Shown here one piece after another: positions 25,478-35,784 of a stretch of 64,000 bases of DNA. Source of the stretch: an uncultured Gemmiger sp. (GTDB taxonomy: Bacteria; Bacillota; Clostridia; Oscillospirales; Ruminococcaceae). The first letter of the stretch is position 1; every line of letters starts with the position of its first letter. Position numbers and translations under genes: made by a program. The DNA is taken from assembly GCF_934561205.1 (NCBI RefSeq), contig NZ_CAKTFU010000013.1, forward strand, positions 1 to 64,000. Direction: 5' to 3'. The notes beneath the pieces are model-generated. The model was not told where the DNA came from and ran no database searches. It saw only the letters and a list, made by a program, of their open reading frames with translations.

Positions 25478-26908
25478 TTACAGGCTGTCCTTGTCGATGC
25501 CCACGATAATGCGCGATGCACCGCCGGATTTGGTAACGTTTTCGATGGGTTCGCCCAACTCGCGCGCCAGGATTTCCATCACGCGCGGGCTGCAGAAGCC
25601 GGCCTGGCAGCGCCCCATACCGGCGCGGGTGCGGCGCTTGACACCGTCCAGACTGCGCGCGCCCGGCGTGCGGCGGATAGCATCCAGAATTTCGCCCTCG
25701 GTCACCGACTCGCAGCGGCAGATGATCTGCCCGTAGGCGGGCTGGCGGCGCACCAGCTCGGCACGCTCGGCCAGCGGCAGCGTTTTGGGGTCCAGAATGC
25801 CCTTGCGGGTGCCGTCAAAGGCGGGGTTCTTTTCCAGATGCAGGATGTCCGCCACGAGGCCCGCGACCTTTTGCCCGATGGCAGGGCTGGCGGACAGCCC
25901 CGGCGACTCGATGCCCGCGCAGTCCACAAAGGCGGGGGCGCTTTCGCGGATGATAAACTCGTGGTGTACCTCGTGCGCGCGCAAGCCGCTGAAGCTGGTA
26001 ATGGTCTGGCGCAGCGGGATGTTTTTGACCGCCAAACCGGATTTTTGGCGCACCTCGTCCAGCTCGGCGGCGGTGGTGGCGGTGTCCTCTTTGTCGTCAA
26101 TGTCGGTGGCGGTGGGTCCCACCAGCAGGTTGCCGTGTACCGTGGGGGTGACCAGCACGCCCTTGCCGTACTTGCCGGGCAGCTGGAACACCGTGTGCCT
26201 GACGTGCCCGCCCGCGCTGTGATCCAGCAGGAAGTAATCGCCACGGCGCGGTATAATTGTCATAGCATCGTCACTTACCATGTTGTGCAGCTCGTCCGCG
26301 TGGACACCGGCGGCGTTCACGACGCTTCGCGCGTCCAAGTCGCCCTTGTCGGTATGCACGCGCCAGCCGCCGTCGATTTTTTCCAGCCCGGTCACGCAGG
26401 TGTCAAATCGGAACTGCGCGCCGTTTTTGGCGGCGTTTTCGGCAAAGGCAAAGGTCAGCCCGAACGGGCAGACGATGCCCCCGGTGGGTGCCCACAGCGC
26501 GGCGACGGCTTCGTCCGAGATATTCGGCTCCATCGCCAAAAGCTCGTCGCGCTCGATGATGCGCAGCCCCTCCACACCGTTGGCCACGCCGTTTTCGTAC
26601 AGCTTTTGCAGGGCAGGGCGGTCCGCGTCCGACAGGCAGACCACCAGACTGCCGCATTGGTCGTAGGCAAAATCCAGTTCCTTGGCAAGGGCGGGCATCA
26701 TGCGGCTGCCCTGCACGTTCAGCTCTGCCATCAGGCTGCCGGCGGCGGCGTCAAAGCCCGCGTGCACAATGGCGCTGTTGGCCTTGGAGGTGCCGCAGCA
26801 GACATCCTCCTCTTTTTCCAGAACCAGAATATCAGCGTTGTATCGGCTGATTTCACGGGCGGCGGCGCAGCCTGCCACGCCCGCCCCGATAATGATAACG
26901 TCCTTCAT
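25478..26908 (-). CDS. FAD-dependent glycerol 3-phosphate dehydrogenase (GlpA/GlpO-like)
   Basis: 476 aa. Oxidises glycerol 3-phosphate to dihydroxyacetone phosphate. FAD motif GAGVAGCAAAREISRYNA at the N-terminus, DAO fold with GPTATDIDDKEDT, and a C-terminal BFD-type [2Fe-2S] domain (ICRCESVTEGEI ... RCQAGFC) as in GlpA. ATG 26908 is chosen because the protein then begins MKDVIIIGAGVAG; the frame runs further upstream only over the glpK coding sequence. 4 bp after glpK. Confidence 0.88.
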   Translation of the reverse strand: MKDVIIIGAGVAGCAAAREISRYNADILVLEKEEDVCCGTSKANSAIVHAGFDAAAGSLMAELNVQGSRMMPALAKELDFAYDQCGSLVVCLSDADRPALQKLYENGVANGVEGLRIIERDELLAMEPNISDEAVAALWAPTGGIVCPFGLTFAFAENAAKNGAQFRFDTCVTGLEKIDGGWRVHTDKGDLDARSVVNAAGVHADELHNMVSDDAMTIIPRRGDYFLLDHSAGGHVRHTVFQLPGKYGKGVLVTPTVHGNLLVGPTATDIDDKEDTATTAAELDEVRQKSGLAVKNIPLRQTITSFSGLRAHEVHHEFIIRESAPAFVDCAGIESPGLSASPAIGQKVAGLVADILHLEKNPAFDGTRKGILDPKTLPLAERAELVRRQPAYGQIICRCESVTEGEILDAIRRTPGARSLDGVKRRTRAGMGRCQAGFCSPRVMEILARELGEPIENVTKSGGASRIIVGIDKDSL

Positions 26909-26912
26909 CGTG

Positions 26913-28409
26913 TCAGTCCTCCTTGGCCCATGCGTAAGAGCAGCGCACGGCCTTGTTCCAACCGCGAATACGTTTTTCGCGGTCCTGCTCGGTGATTTGC
27001 GGGGTAAACACGCGGTCGACCTCGCGGTTTTGCAGCACGTCGGCGGGGCTGTCCCAGTAGCCGACGGCAAGCCCTGCCAGATACGCCGCGCCCAGCGCCG
27101 TGGTTTCGACACAGCGGGGGCGTTCGACCGCCGCGCCGCTGATGTCCGCCTGCGCCTGCAGCAGGTAGTTGTTGGCGGAAGCGCCGCCGTCCACGCGGAT
27201 GCTGCTCAGGCGGATGCCCGCGTCCGCCTCCATCGCTTTCAGCACGTCGTTGACCTGATAGCACAGGCTGTCGAGCGTGGCGCGGATGATGTGGTTTTTG
27301 TTGCAGCCGCGGGTCAGGCCCACAATGGTGCCGCGGGCATACTGGTCCCAGTGCGGTGCGCCCAGCCCCGTGAACGCGGGCACGACATAGCAGCCGTTGG
27401 TGTCCTTGACCTTGAGGGCCATATACTCGGAATCCCGCGAATCTTCGATGATTTTCAGCTCATCGCGCAGCCATTGTATGGCCGCGCCCGCCACAAAGAT
27501 ACTGCCTTCCAGCGCGTAGTTGACCTTGCCGTTCAGCCCCCAGGCAATGGTCGTAACCAGCCCGTTGCGACTTTCCACGGGTTTTTCGCCGGTGTTCATC
27601 AACAAAAAGCCGCCCGTGCCGTATGTATTTTTGACGTCGCCCGCCGCAAAGCAGGTCTGCCCGAACAGCGCCGCCTGCTGGTCGCCCGCCGCGCCCGCAA
27701 TGCGGATCTCTCCGCCGAAGTGCATGGGGTCGGCGTACTCGTAAAACCGGCTGTTGGGCACCGGCGTGGGCAGGATGCAGCGCGGAATATTGAGCAGCCG
27801 CAGAATGTCGTCGTCCCAGTCCAGCGTGTGGATGTTGAACAGCATCGTGCGGCTGGCGTTGGAGTAGTCGGTCACATGAATTTTGCCGCAGGTCAGCTTG
27901 TAGATCAGCCACGTTTCCACCGTGCCGAACATCAGCTCGCCCGCGTCGGCCTTTTGCCGCGCGCCGGGCACGTTGTCCAAAATCCATTTCAGCTTGGTTG
28001 CCGAAAAATACGCGTCGAGCACAAGCCCGGTTTTCTGGCGGATCATCTCGGTGTAGCCCTGCGCCTTCAGCTCGTCGCAGATGGCGGCGGTGCGGCGGCA
28101 CTGCCAGACGATGGCGCGGCAGATCGGCTCGCCGGTCTCGCGGTCCCAGACGATGGTCGTTTCGCGCTGGTTGGTGATGCCGATGGCCGCAATGTCGGCG
28201 GCAGAGGCACCGATTTGGTTCATCGCCGAAAGCGCCACGCCCAACTGGGTGGTCCAGATCTCGTTGGCGTCATGCTCGACCCAGCCCGGCTTGGGAAAAT
28301 ACTGGGTAAATTCCTTTTGCGCCACGCTGCACATACGCCCGTTGTGGTCAAACAGGATGCAGCGGTTGGAGGTGGTGCCTGCGTCCAGCGCCATGATATA
28401 CTTTTGCAT
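26913..28409 (-). CDS. glpK: Glycerol kinase
   Basis: Phosphorylates glycerol with ATP; first gene of the operon. 498 aa FGGY kinase: N-terminal [28 protein letters not shown], and C-terminal [16 protein letters not shown]. Start at ATG 28409 ([13 protein letters not shown]), with AAGGTGG upstream. No glycerol facilitator is encoded here. The leader before it is mostly a MITE-like element. Confidence 0.96.
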   Translation of the reverse strand: MQKYIMALDAGTTSNRCILFDHNGRMCSVAQKEFTQYFPKPGWVEHDANEIWTTQLGVALSAMNQIGASAADIAAIGITNQRETTIVWDRETGEPICRAIVWQCRRTAAICDELKAQGYTEMIRQKTGLVLDAYFSATKLKWILDNVPGARQKADAGELMFGTVETWLIYKLTCGKIHVTDYSNASRTMLFNIHTLDWDDDILRLLNIPRCILPTPVPNSRFYEYADPMHFGGEIRIAGAAGDQQAALFGQTCFAAGDVKNTYGTGGFLLMNTGEKPVESRNGLVTTIAWGLNGKVNYALEGSIFVAGAAIQWLRDELKIIEDSRDSEYMALKVKDTNGCYVVPAFTGLGAPHWDQYARGTIVGLTRGCNKNHIIRATLDSLCYQVNDVLKAMEADAGIRLSSIRVDGGASANNYLLQAQADISGAAVERPRCVETTALGAAYLAGLAVGYWDSPADVLQNREVDRVFTPQITEQDREKRIRGWNKAVRCSYAWAKED

Positions 28410-28427
28410 ACAAAGCCACCTTTCCCT

Positions 28428-28601
28428 GGGCAACACCGCACAATTCCCGCCTTACGGCTTAAGCACCGCTCCGGCGGCTGCGGCACGGCATCTGCGTTGC
28501 CAAAATGCTCGATAAGACATCCAGTATTATCTGCGCTTTTGGCTTAGCAGCTGCCGCACCTCGCTCGCCATATCGGCACTTAAAATTATGCGGTATTGCC
28601 C
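28428..28601. mobile_element. MITE-like element in the glpK leader
   Basis: 174 bp with imperfect terminal inverted repeats: GGGCAACACCGCACAATT at the left and AATTATGCGGTATTGCCC at the right (2 mismatches in 18). Interior is non-coding and partly self-complementary. No convincing target duplication in the flanks. It fills most of the interval between the predicted glp promoter and glpK. Its autonomous parent is not in the window. Confidence 0.75.
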
Positions 28602-28625
28602 TTGTCTTTGTTATTTATTAAACAT

Positions 28626-28653
28626 ATCATAACACGCAGGGAAAAATGTGCAA
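28626..28653 (-). promoter_or_regulatory. Predicted promoter of the glp operon
   Basis: Minus strand TTGCAC (28653-28648), 16-bp spacer, TATGAT (28631-28626). The transcript would begin about 20 bp before the MITE-like element. Confidence 0.55.
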
Positions 28654-28711
28654 GCATTCTGTGAAAACTGACCAAAAAATCAGCATTAGCGCCAAAGGCG
28701 GGGGTTATTAT

Positions 28712-28728
28712 TTAGACACAATGTCTAA
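28712..28728. promoter_or_regulatory. Perfect 17-bp palindrome, possible operator
   Basis: TTAGACA CAA TGTCTAA, about 60 bp upstream of the glp -35 and just below the PAP2 terminator. Regulator unknown. Confidence 0.5.
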
Positions 28729-28739
28729 TGTGATAAGCA

Positions 28740-28770
28740 AAAAAATTCCCCGTGCAAAGGCACGGGGAAT
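28740..28770 (-). terminator. Terminator of the PAP2 gene
   Basis: ATTCCCCGTG/CACGGGGAAT, 6-nt loop, followed by TTTTTTT on the minus strand. Confidence 0.8.
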
Positions 28771-28778
28771 CAGGCTTG

Positions 28779-29450
28779 TTAAATTCGCTGCGGCAGGCGG
28801 CGGGAGCGGCGCTCGGGGATACCCTGACGCTCCAGCACGGCGGCGGCGTAGTCCAGCGCCAGCGCCAGCAGCGCGCCGAACAGCACGTCAATGACGCTGT
28901 GCTGCTTCAGCAGCATGGTGGACGCCGTGATGGACAGGCACAGCACCACGGCGGCGGGGCGCATCCAGCGGCGGCGCGGTGCGGCAAAGCAGGTCGAGCG
29001 CAGGTACGCCAGCATCAGCGTGACCGAGTTGAACACATGGATGGACGGGCAGACGTTGGTGGGTGTATCGGTGCGGTAAAGGCGGCGCACGGCACAGGCA
29101 AAGATATCCTGCCCCGGCACATAGGCGGGGCGCAGGGCAAGACCGTTGGGCACAATGGCGTAGAACAGCAGCGCCAGCGTCATGCCGCCGAACAGCGGCA
29201 GACACAGCCGCCAGAAGTCCCGACGCGGTGCCTTATATAAAAGGTAGAACAGCGTGAAGGGTATCCACGGAAACCACGCGGCATACGGCACAATGGCGTA
29301 CTTGCAAAACGGGATCATATCGTCCAGCCGGCAGTGTACCCACAGATCGGGCACCGTGACGGTTTTTTCCAGCAGTGCAAAAAAGGTCAAGTAAAACAAG
29401 GCATAAAGCGTCATAAAACCAACGGGGTGGCGTGCGCACCAATTACGCAT
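28779..29450 (-). CDS. PAP2-family membrane phosphatase
   Basis: 223 aa with about six TM helices. PAP2 signature segments are present: PSIHVFNSVTL (domain 2) and KQHSVIDVLFG (domain 3). Likely dephosphorylates a lipid phosphate or pyrophosphate at the membrane; inositolphosphotransferase-like members share this form. ATG 29450 has AAAGGAG 7 bp upstream; the leader carries a CGTCC-GAAA-GGACG hairpin and TATAAT farther up. Confidence 0.85.
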   Translation of the reverse strand: MRNWCARHPVGFMTLYALFYLTFFALLEKTVTVPDLWVHCRLDDMIPFCKYAIVPYAAWFPWIPFTLFYLLYKAPRRDFWRLCLPLFGGMTLALLFYAIVPNGLALRPAYVPGQDIFACAVRRLYRTDTPTNVCPSIHVFNSVTLMLAYLRSTCFAAPRRRWMRPAAVVLCLSITASTMLLKQHSVIDVLFGALLALALDYAAAVLERQGIPERRSRRLPQRI

Positions 29451-29688
29451 AAGTAAGCTCCTTTTGAACGTTTGCGTCCTTTCGGACGATGCACTATTAT
29501 ATACCAACGCAGCTACGAAAAACAAGAGAAAAACCCGCCAAGATTGCGCGGGGGAAACCCGCGAAAATTGTGCGGATTTGAAATGTCCCTTGTCTGTTTG
29601 AACCGCTATATTGTATAGTACGAGATTCAGTGGGAGTATGTTTCAAAAAAGTTGTAAACAATTTGGGAAATTTGTTTGCCGCAGTGCA

Positions 29689-29836
29689 AAAGCCTTCCCC
29701 TTGGAGGGAAGCCATTACAGGCGGTTTACCCGTAATGTTGTTATTACCGCAAAGCCGCGGGCGGGGCATGCCCCGCCCCTACCGCGCCATGATTTTTTGT
29801 TACCCAAAAAAAAATGTGCCCGCACAGCGGGCACAT
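29689..29836. repeat. Repeat remnants and pyrG terminator hairpin
   Basis: Within the 391-bp gap 29451-29841: a short S-module fragment (29689-29712), a GC palindrome with CCCCTAC end (29758-29782), then GTGCCCGC/GCGGGCAC (29813-29836), which on the minus strand is followed by a long T run and should terminate pyrG. 29520-29688 is A/T-rich with no gene. Confidence 0.7.
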
Positions 29837-29841
29837 CAACT

Positions 29842-31467
29842 TTATGCTTTGTTATTTGCCTGGGCCTGGTGCTTCATCGCTGCCGCGACAAACCCCTTGA
29901 ACAGCGGGTGGGCACGGTTGGGGCGGCTCTTGAATTCGGGGTGGAACTGCACGCCCACATGGAACGCACGGTTCGGGATCTCCACGGCCTCCACCAGATG
30001 TCCGTCGGGGCCGGTGCCCGCGATCACAAGCCCCTTGGCCTCGAACTCGGCGCGGTATTCGTTGTTGAACTCATAGCGGTGGCGGTGGCGCTCCTCAATA
30101 TGGTCGGTGCCGTAGCATTCCGCCATCTTGGTGCCGGGGGTCACCACGCAGGGGTACTTGCCCAGGCGCATCGTGCCGCCCTTGGGGATATTGCCCTGCT
30201 GGTCGGGCATCAGGGCAATGACGTTGTGCGCACCGTCGGGGGTAAACTCGCCGGAGTTGGCGTCCGCATAGCCCAGCACGCCGCGCGCGTACTCCATGAC
30301 CATGATCTGCATACCCAGGCAGATGCCGAAATACGGCAGCTCGTTTTCGCGGGCGTAGCGGGCCGCCTGGATCATGCCCTCAATGCCGCGGTCGCCAAAG
30401 CCGCCGGGCAGAATGATACCGTCCACCTCGGCAAATTCCTCGGCGCAGCGCTGCTGGTCGGTCAGCGTTTCGCTGTCCACCCAGCGGATATCCACCTTGC
30501 ACTCGTTTTCAAAGCCCGCGTGGTACAGGCTTTCCATCACGCTCAGGTAGGCGTCGTGCAGCTTGACGTACTTGCCCACCAGCGCAATGCGGCAGGTATG
30601 GCTGCGCGCGGCAATGCGGCCGATCAGCTCCTTCCACTCGGTCAGGTCGCTGGCGGGGGTGTCCAGATGCAGCTGGCGGGTCACGACGTCGGTCAGCCCG
30701 GCGGCGTCCAGCATCAGCGGGCACTCGTACAGGCTGGGCATGGTCAGGTTTTCGATGACGCAGTCGGGGCGCACGTTGCAGAACATGCTGATTTTGTGCT
30801 TGATATCGTTGCCCACGGGGCCGTCGGCGCGCAGTACAATGACGTTGGGCGCAATGCCCATGCCCTGCAGCTCCTTGCAGGAATGCTGCGCGGGCTTGGA
30901 CTTGTACTCGTCCGAGCCGGAAATGTAGGGCACCAGCACCACATGGATATAGCAGCAGTTTTCGGCGCCCTGCTCCAGCCCGACCTGACGGATGGCCTCC
31001 AGAAAAGGCTGGCTCTCGATGTCGCCGGTCGTGCCGCCGATCTCGGTAATGACGACGTCCGCCTCGGTGGATTGCGCCAGATTATAAATGTAGCTCTTGA
31101 TCTCATCGGTGATGTGGGGAATGATCTGCACGGTCTGGCCCAGATATTCGCCGCGGCGCTCCTTGTTCAGCACGTTCCAGTAGACCTTACCGGTGGTCAG
31201 GTTGGAATACTTGTTCAGGTTTTCGTCGATAAAACGCTCATAATGGCCCAAGTCCAGATCGGTCTCGGTGCCGTCGTCGGTCACGAACACCTCGCCGTGC
31301 TGCAAGGGGCTCATCGTGCCGGGGTCCACGTTGATGTACGGGTCCAGCTTCTGGCTGGCGACCTTCAGCCCGCGGGTTTTCAGCAGCCGTCCCAGGCTGG
31401 CGGCGGTGATGCCCTTTCCCAACCCGGACACGACACCGCCTGTGACAAAAATATACTTGGTTGCCAT
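29842..31467 (-). CDS. pyrG: CTP synthase
   Basis: Aminates UTP to CTP with glutamine. 541 aa: synthetase domain with [20 protein letters not shown] at the start, then a class I glutaminase domain ([10 protein letters not shown] nucleophile; HPEFKSRP near the end). Full length. ATG 31467 is used because it gives the family N-terminus [19 protein letters not shown] is upstream. Confidence 0.97.
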   Translation of the reverse strand: MATKYIFVTGGVVSGLGKGITAASLGRLLKTRGLKVASQKLDPYINVDPGTMSPLQHGEVFVTDDGTETDLDLGHYERFIDENLNKYSNLTTGKVYWNVLNKERRGEYLGQTVQIIPHITDEIKSYIYNLAQSTEADVVITEIGGTTGDIESQPFLEAIRQVGLEQGAENCCYIHVVLVPYISGSDEYKSKPAQHSCKELQGMGIAPNVIVLRADGPVGNDIKHKISMFCNVRPDCVIENLTMPSLYECPLMLDAAGLTDVVTRQLHLDTPASDLTEWKELIGRIAARSHTCRIALVGKYVKLHDAYLSVMESLYHAGFENECKVDIRWVDSETLTDQQRCAEEFAEVDGIILPGGFGDRGIEGMIQAARYARENELPYFGICLGMQIMVMEYARGVLGYADANSGEFTPDGAHNVIALMPDQQGNIPKGGTMRLGKYPCVVTPGTKMAECYGTDHIEERHRHRYEFNNEYRAEFEAKGLVIAGTGPDGHLVEAVEIPNRAFHVGVQFHPEFKSRPNRAHPLFKGFVAAAMKHQAQANNKA

Positions 31468-31505
31468 AAATATACCTCCCTCAAATGCGCAAAAAACACA
31501 CAATT

Positions 31506-31535
31506 ATTATATACCCGGTATTCCTATATTTTCAA
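31506..31535 (-). promoter_or_regulatory. Promoter of pyrG
   Basis: Minus strand TTGAAA (31535-31530), 18-bp spacer, TATAAT (31511-31506). Confidence 0.65.
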
Positions 31536-31586
31536 TAGGGCAGCGCAAATCGTGAAGAATATAAAGTGATTTTTTCCCGAACCCGC

Positions 31587-31645
31587 TTGCACGGCCTTTT
31601 GAACTGTGGTATACTGGTTTCACTTCCGACCGACCGGTCGGTCGG
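31587..31645 (+). promoter_or_regulatory. Promoter and TetR-type operator of the RND-TetR operon
   Basis: TTGCAC (31587-31592), 17-bp spacer, TATACT (31610-31615) with TG extension; then a perfect 20-bp palindrome CCGACCGACCGGTCGGTCGG (31626-31645) over the start site. Such a palindrome suits the TetR regulator encoded at 35781, implying autorepression. Confidence 0.8.
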
Positions 31646-31686
31646 TAAAATTGAACTGTCCAAACCATCACCCAAGAGGAACCTAT

Positions 31687-34600
31687 ATGCCGAAATTCAG
31701 CGTCAAAAAACCGTTTACCGTGCTGGTGGCCGTCATTCTGGTCATCGTGCTGGGGTTTGTCAGCCTCAGCGGTATGCAGACCGACCTTTTGCCCAACATG
31801 AACCTGCCGTACCTGATGGTCGTCACCACCTACCCCGGTGCCAGCCCCGAACAGGTCGAGGCGGACGTCACCAAGCCCATCGAGGACAGCCTGGCCACCT
31901 TAAACGGCGTCAAAAACGTCACGAGCCAAAGCAACGAAAACTACAGCCTTGTCACCCTGGAATACGAGGACAAGACCAACATGGACAGCGCCATGGTCAA
32001 GGCCAGCACCGCGCTGAACCAGCTGGGCGATGCGCTGCCCGACGTATGCTCCACGCCGATGCTCATCGAAATGTCGCCCGACATGCTGGCCACCCAGTAC
32101 ATTGCGGTCAGCCGCGACGACATGGACATCTACGAACTGTCCGACTATGTCGAAAGCACGCTGCTGCCCAAGCTGGAGCGCGTGAACGGCGTGGCGCGCA
32201 TTTCCACGACAGGTCTGGTAAAAAAGACCGTGGAGATCACGCTGAACCGCGAAAAAATTGACGCCGTCAACGACAAGCTGCTGGTGCAGACCAACGACCG
32301 TCTGGCCGTGGCCAAGGCCGAGCTGGACAAGAGCCAGGCGCAGCTGGACGCCACCAAAAAGCAGCTGCAGGACGCGCAGACCCAGGTGGAGGCGGGCAAG
32401 CAGCAGCTGAATGCCCAGAAGGACAGCCTGACCGCGCAACTGAAGGACGCCATACAGAAAATCGACGACCAGATTCCCGAACTGACCCGCCAGATCACCG
32501 AGGCAGGCACACAGCTGCAGGAGCTGCAGCAAAAGTTGGACGCCCTGAAAATCGATGCCGACAAGCTGCCCGGCCTGGACGCCCCCATGGACGAGGACAC
32601 CTACGCCAAGGCGCTGGCCGTCGTGGCCGAGTACGCCCCGCAGCATGCCGCCGAAACGCTGCCCGCCACCTGGGCCGAGGCCAAGGCCGACGCCTCCAAG
32701 CGCGCCGCGCTGCAAGCCGCCTGCACCGATGCCGACGCCGCCCTGCGCAGCGCCATGGAGAACGCCGACGAGAGCACCCTGCCCGCCCTGCTGGAAAAGC
32801 AGATGTACCTGACGGCGCTTTCCGCCGCGCTGACCGCGGAACAGCAGCAGCAGGATACCGCCGCCGCCATCACCGACCTCAACACCAAAATTGACGAGCT
32901 GAACGCGCAGCTGAACGCCCTGAACGACCGGCGCGCCCAGATGCAAACCACGCTGGAGGGGCTGGTGCAAAACCCCATCGACCCCTCCTTGGGGGCGCTG
33001 GCCGGCCAGCTGCTGTTCAGCGGCAGCGAGGCGCAGCTGGGTCTGGGCGAGTTCCAGATCACCAGCGGGCTGAGCCAGCTGCAATCCGGGCAGGCGCAGC
33101 TGGACGCCGCCCGCGAGCAGTACGAATCCGCCCGCGAGGAGGCGCTGGAAAACGCCAACCTCGACCAGCTTTTGAGCATCACCACCCTGTCCCAGCTGAT
33201 CATGGCGCAGAACTTTTCGATGCCCGCCGGGTACATCGACGATGCCGACGGGGACAGCTATGTATTAAAGGTAGGCACCCCCTACGACAGCGTGGACGCG
33301 CTGGGCGACATGGTGCTGTGCGAACTGCCCGGCGTGGGCGACGTGCAGCTGCAGGACGTGGCCGACGTCAAGCTGACCGATAACGCCGACGCCAGCTACG
33401 CCAAGGTGGGCGAAAACCGCGCGGTGCTGCTGTCGGTTTTCAAAGGCTCGACCGCCTCGACCTCCGCCGTGTCCAAGGCGATGAACGCCGAAATGGCCGC
33501 GCTGCAGGCCGACAACAGCGCCCTGCACCTGACCGCCCTCATGGATCAGGGCGATTACATCAAGCTCATCGTCAACAGCGTCATGAGCAATCTGATCGAG
33601 GGCGCGATCCTCGCCGTCATCGTGCTGGCGCTCTTTTTGAAGGACCTGCGCCCGACGCTGGTCGTGGCCATCAGTATGCCGCTGAGCGTGCTGTTTGCCA
33701 TTGTGCTGATGTATTTTTCCGGTATTACGTTAAATATTTTAAGTCTTTCGGGTCTTGCGCTGGGCGTAGGTATGCTGGTGGACAACTCTGTCGTTGTTAT
33801 TGAAAACATCTACCGTCTGCGCAACCGCGGCCTGCCCGCCGCCCGCGCCGCCGTGCAGGGTGCGCGGCAGGTGCAGGGCAGCATCATCTCGTCCACCCTG
33901 ACGACCGTCTGCGTGTTTTTGCCGCTGGTGTTCAGCTCCGGCATGGTCATGGAACTGATGGACGACATGGCGTGGACCATCACCTTCAGCCTGCTGGCGT
34001 CGCTGGTCGTGGCGCTGACCGTGGTGCCCTGCGCCGGCTCCACCGTGCTGAAAAAGCCCAAGGATATCCGCCACCCGCTGTTTGACCGTATGCTGAACGG
34101 CTACGAAAAGCTGCTGCGCTTCTGCCTGCGCCGCAAGGCCGTGCCGCTGGCACTGGCTGTGGTGCTGCTGGGCGTGTCGGTGTGGCGCATTGCCACCATG
34201 GGCATTGTGCTGATCCCCGAGATGAGCAGCAACCAGCTTTCGATGAGCCTGACCCTGCCCGCCGACACCCCCGATGCCGACTGTTTTGCCGCCGCCGATG
34301 CCGCCATGGCCGCCGTTTCGGGCGTGAACGGCGTGGAGACCGTGGGCGCGATGTCGGGCGGCAGCAACTCAATGGCCGCCACCGTCGGCCTTGGCGCCGA
34401 CACGGCCGCCAACAACACCGAAATGACCTTCTACATTCTGCTGACCGATGACGGCGCTTCCCACGGGGCGCGCGTGCAGCAGGATATTTTGCAAAGCACC
34501 GCCGACATAGACGGCGAAATCAGCCTGAACGCCAACGGCATGATGGACATGAGCGCGCTGTCCGGCAGCGGCACCGAGGTGGATATCTACGGCAACGATC

Positions 34601-35784
34601 TGGACGACCTGCGCACCGCCGCCGACGCGGTAAAGGCCGTTATGGCGGAGATCCCCGGCATTGAGGATATCTCCGACGGGCAGGAAGCGGGCGACGAGGA
34701 AATTCTGCTGACCATCGACAAGGACAAGGCGATGCGCAGCGGGCTGACCGTGGCGCAGATTTACCAAAAAATTGCCGCCGCCCTGACCACCGACGCCACC
34801 GCCACCACCCTGACCGTCAACAACGAAACCTACACCGTCAAGGTCATCAACGCCGCCGACGTGCCCACGCTGGACGCGCTGTTTGACATAGAGCTGACCG
34901 CCACCGCCATGGACGACAGCGGCCAGCAGGTGCAGACCACCCACACGCTGGGCGAGTTTGCCACCCGCAGCGTACACCCCGGCTACACGACCATTGCGCG
35001 CGAGAACGGCGCCCGCAAGATGACCGTCACCTCCGCCACCGCCGACGGATACAACACCGCCCTGCTCACCCGCGAGCTGGCCCCCAAGCTGGACGCGCTG
35101 ACATTGCCCGCGGGCTGCACCGCCGAGATCGCCGGCGAGAGCACGCAGGTCAGCGACATGCTGGTGCAGATGGCAAAAATGCTCGCCCTGGCGCTGGTTT
35201 TCGTCTACTTTGTCATGGTGGCGCAGTTCCAGAGCCTGCTTTCGCCGTTTATTGTTCTGTTCACGGTGCCGCTGGCGTTCACCGGCGGTATGCTGGGGTT
35301 GATGGCCTTCGGCGAACAGCTTTCGCTGATCTCGCTGATGGGTTTCCTGGTGCTGATGGGCGTTGTCGTCAACAACGGCATCGTCTTTGTGGACTACGCC
35401 AACCAGCTGCGCATCGGCGGGCTGCAGCGGCAGGACGCGCTGGTGGCCACAGGCCGCACCCGTATGCGCCCCATTTTGATGACCACCCTGACCACCGTGC
35501 TGGCCATGGTGACCATGCTGCTGAGCACCGACGCGGGCAGCGAGATGGGCAAGGGCATGGCCATTGTCATCATCGGCGGACTCAGCTACGCCACCCTGAT
35601 GACGCTGTTTGTCGTGCCGGTCTTGTATGACAGCTTCTACCGCAAGCCGCCCGTGAACGTGGACGTGGGCGACGACGGCCTGGACGACCTGCCCGACGAC
35701 GCCGCCGAGTTTGCGGCCGAATTTGCCGCCCGCCGCGCCGCCGAAACCGCCGAACCCGCCGAAAAGGAGGAGGAACAGCCATGA
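31687..35784 (+). CDS. RND-family efflux permease with long coiled-coil insert
   Basis: 1365 aa. TM1 at about 9-29, first extracytoplasmic domain with PNMNLPYLMVVTTYPGASPEQVE, second TM bundle starting near residue 640, TM4 motif GVGMLVDNSVVVIEN with the proton-relay Asp, and a repeat of the layout in the second half (LMGVVVNNGIVFVDYAN). Residues about 195-498 are an extra Gln/Ala/Leu-rich segment predicted to form coiled-coil arms (205-292, 375-425, 455-490), placed where the docking subdomain begins (SQLIMAQNFSMPAG follows). Substrate unknown. ATG 31687; coupled by 4 bp to the TetR gene. Confidence 0.9.
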   Translation: MPKFSVKKPFTVLVAVILVIVLGFVSLSGMQTDLLPNMNLPYLMVVTTYPGASPEQVEADVTKPIEDSLATLNGVKNVTSQSNENYSLVTLEYEDKTNMDSAMVKASTALNQLGDALPDVCSTPMLIEMSPDMLATQYIAVSRDDMDIYELSDYVESTLLPKLERVNGVARISTTGLVKKTVEITLNREKIDAVNDKLLVQTNDRLAVAKAELDKSQAQLDATKKQLQDAQTQVEAGKQQLNAQKDSLTAQLKDAIQKIDDQIPELTRQITEAGTQLQELQQKLDALKIDADKLPGLDAPMDEDTYAKALAVVAEYAPQHAAETLPATWAEAKADASKRAALQAACTDADAALRSAMENADESTLPALLEKQMYLTALSAALTAEQQQQDTAAAITDLNTKIDELNAQLNALNDRRAQMQTTLEGLVQNPIDPSLGALAGQLLFSGSEAQLGLGEFQITSGLSQLQSGQAQLDAAREQYESAREEALENANLDQLLSITTLSQLIMAQNFSMPAGYIDDADGDSYVLKVGTPYDSVDALGDMVLCELPGVGDVQLQDVADVKLTDNADASYAKVGENRAVLLSVFKGSTASTSAVSKAMNAEMAALQADNSALHLTALMDQGDYIKLIVNSVMSNLIEGAILAVIVLALFLKDLRPTLVVAISMPLSVLFAIVLMYFSGITLNILSLSGLALGVGMLVDNSVVVIENIYRLRNRGLPAARAAVQGARQVQGSIISSTLTTVCVFLPLVFSSGMVMELMDDMAWTITFSLLASLVVALTVVPCAGSTVLKKPKDIRHPLFDRMLNGYEKLLRFCLRRKAVPLALAVVLLGVSVWRIATMGIVLIPEMSSNQLSMSLTLPADTPDADCFAAADAAMAAVSGVNGVETVGAMSGGSNSMAATVGLGADTAANNTEMTFYILLTDDGASHGARVQQDILQSTADIDGEISLNANGMMDMSALSGSGTEVDIYGNDLDDLRTAADAVKAVMAEIPGIEDISDGQEAGDEEILLTIDKDKAMRSGLTVAQIYQKIAAALTTDATATTLTVNNETYTVKVINAADVPTLDALFDIELTATAMDDSGQQVQTTHTLGEFATRSVHPGYTTIARENGARKMTVTSATADGYNTALLTRELAPKLDALTLPAGCTAEIAGESTQVSDMLVQMAKMLALALVFVYFVMVAQFQSLLSPFIVLFTVPLAFTGGMLGLMAFGEQLSLISLMGFLVLMGVVVNNGIVFVDYANQLRIGGLQRQDALVATGRTRMRPILMTTLTTVLAMVTMLLSTDAGSEMGKGMAIVIIGGLSYATLMTLFVVPVLYDSFYRKPPVNVDVGDDGLDDLPDDAAEFAAEFAARRAAETAEPAEKEEEQP

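Noticed and set aside
31126..31467. GGG-type reiterative attenuation of pyrG as in Bacillus
   Set aside because: The predicted pyrG start region does not have the required initial G run.
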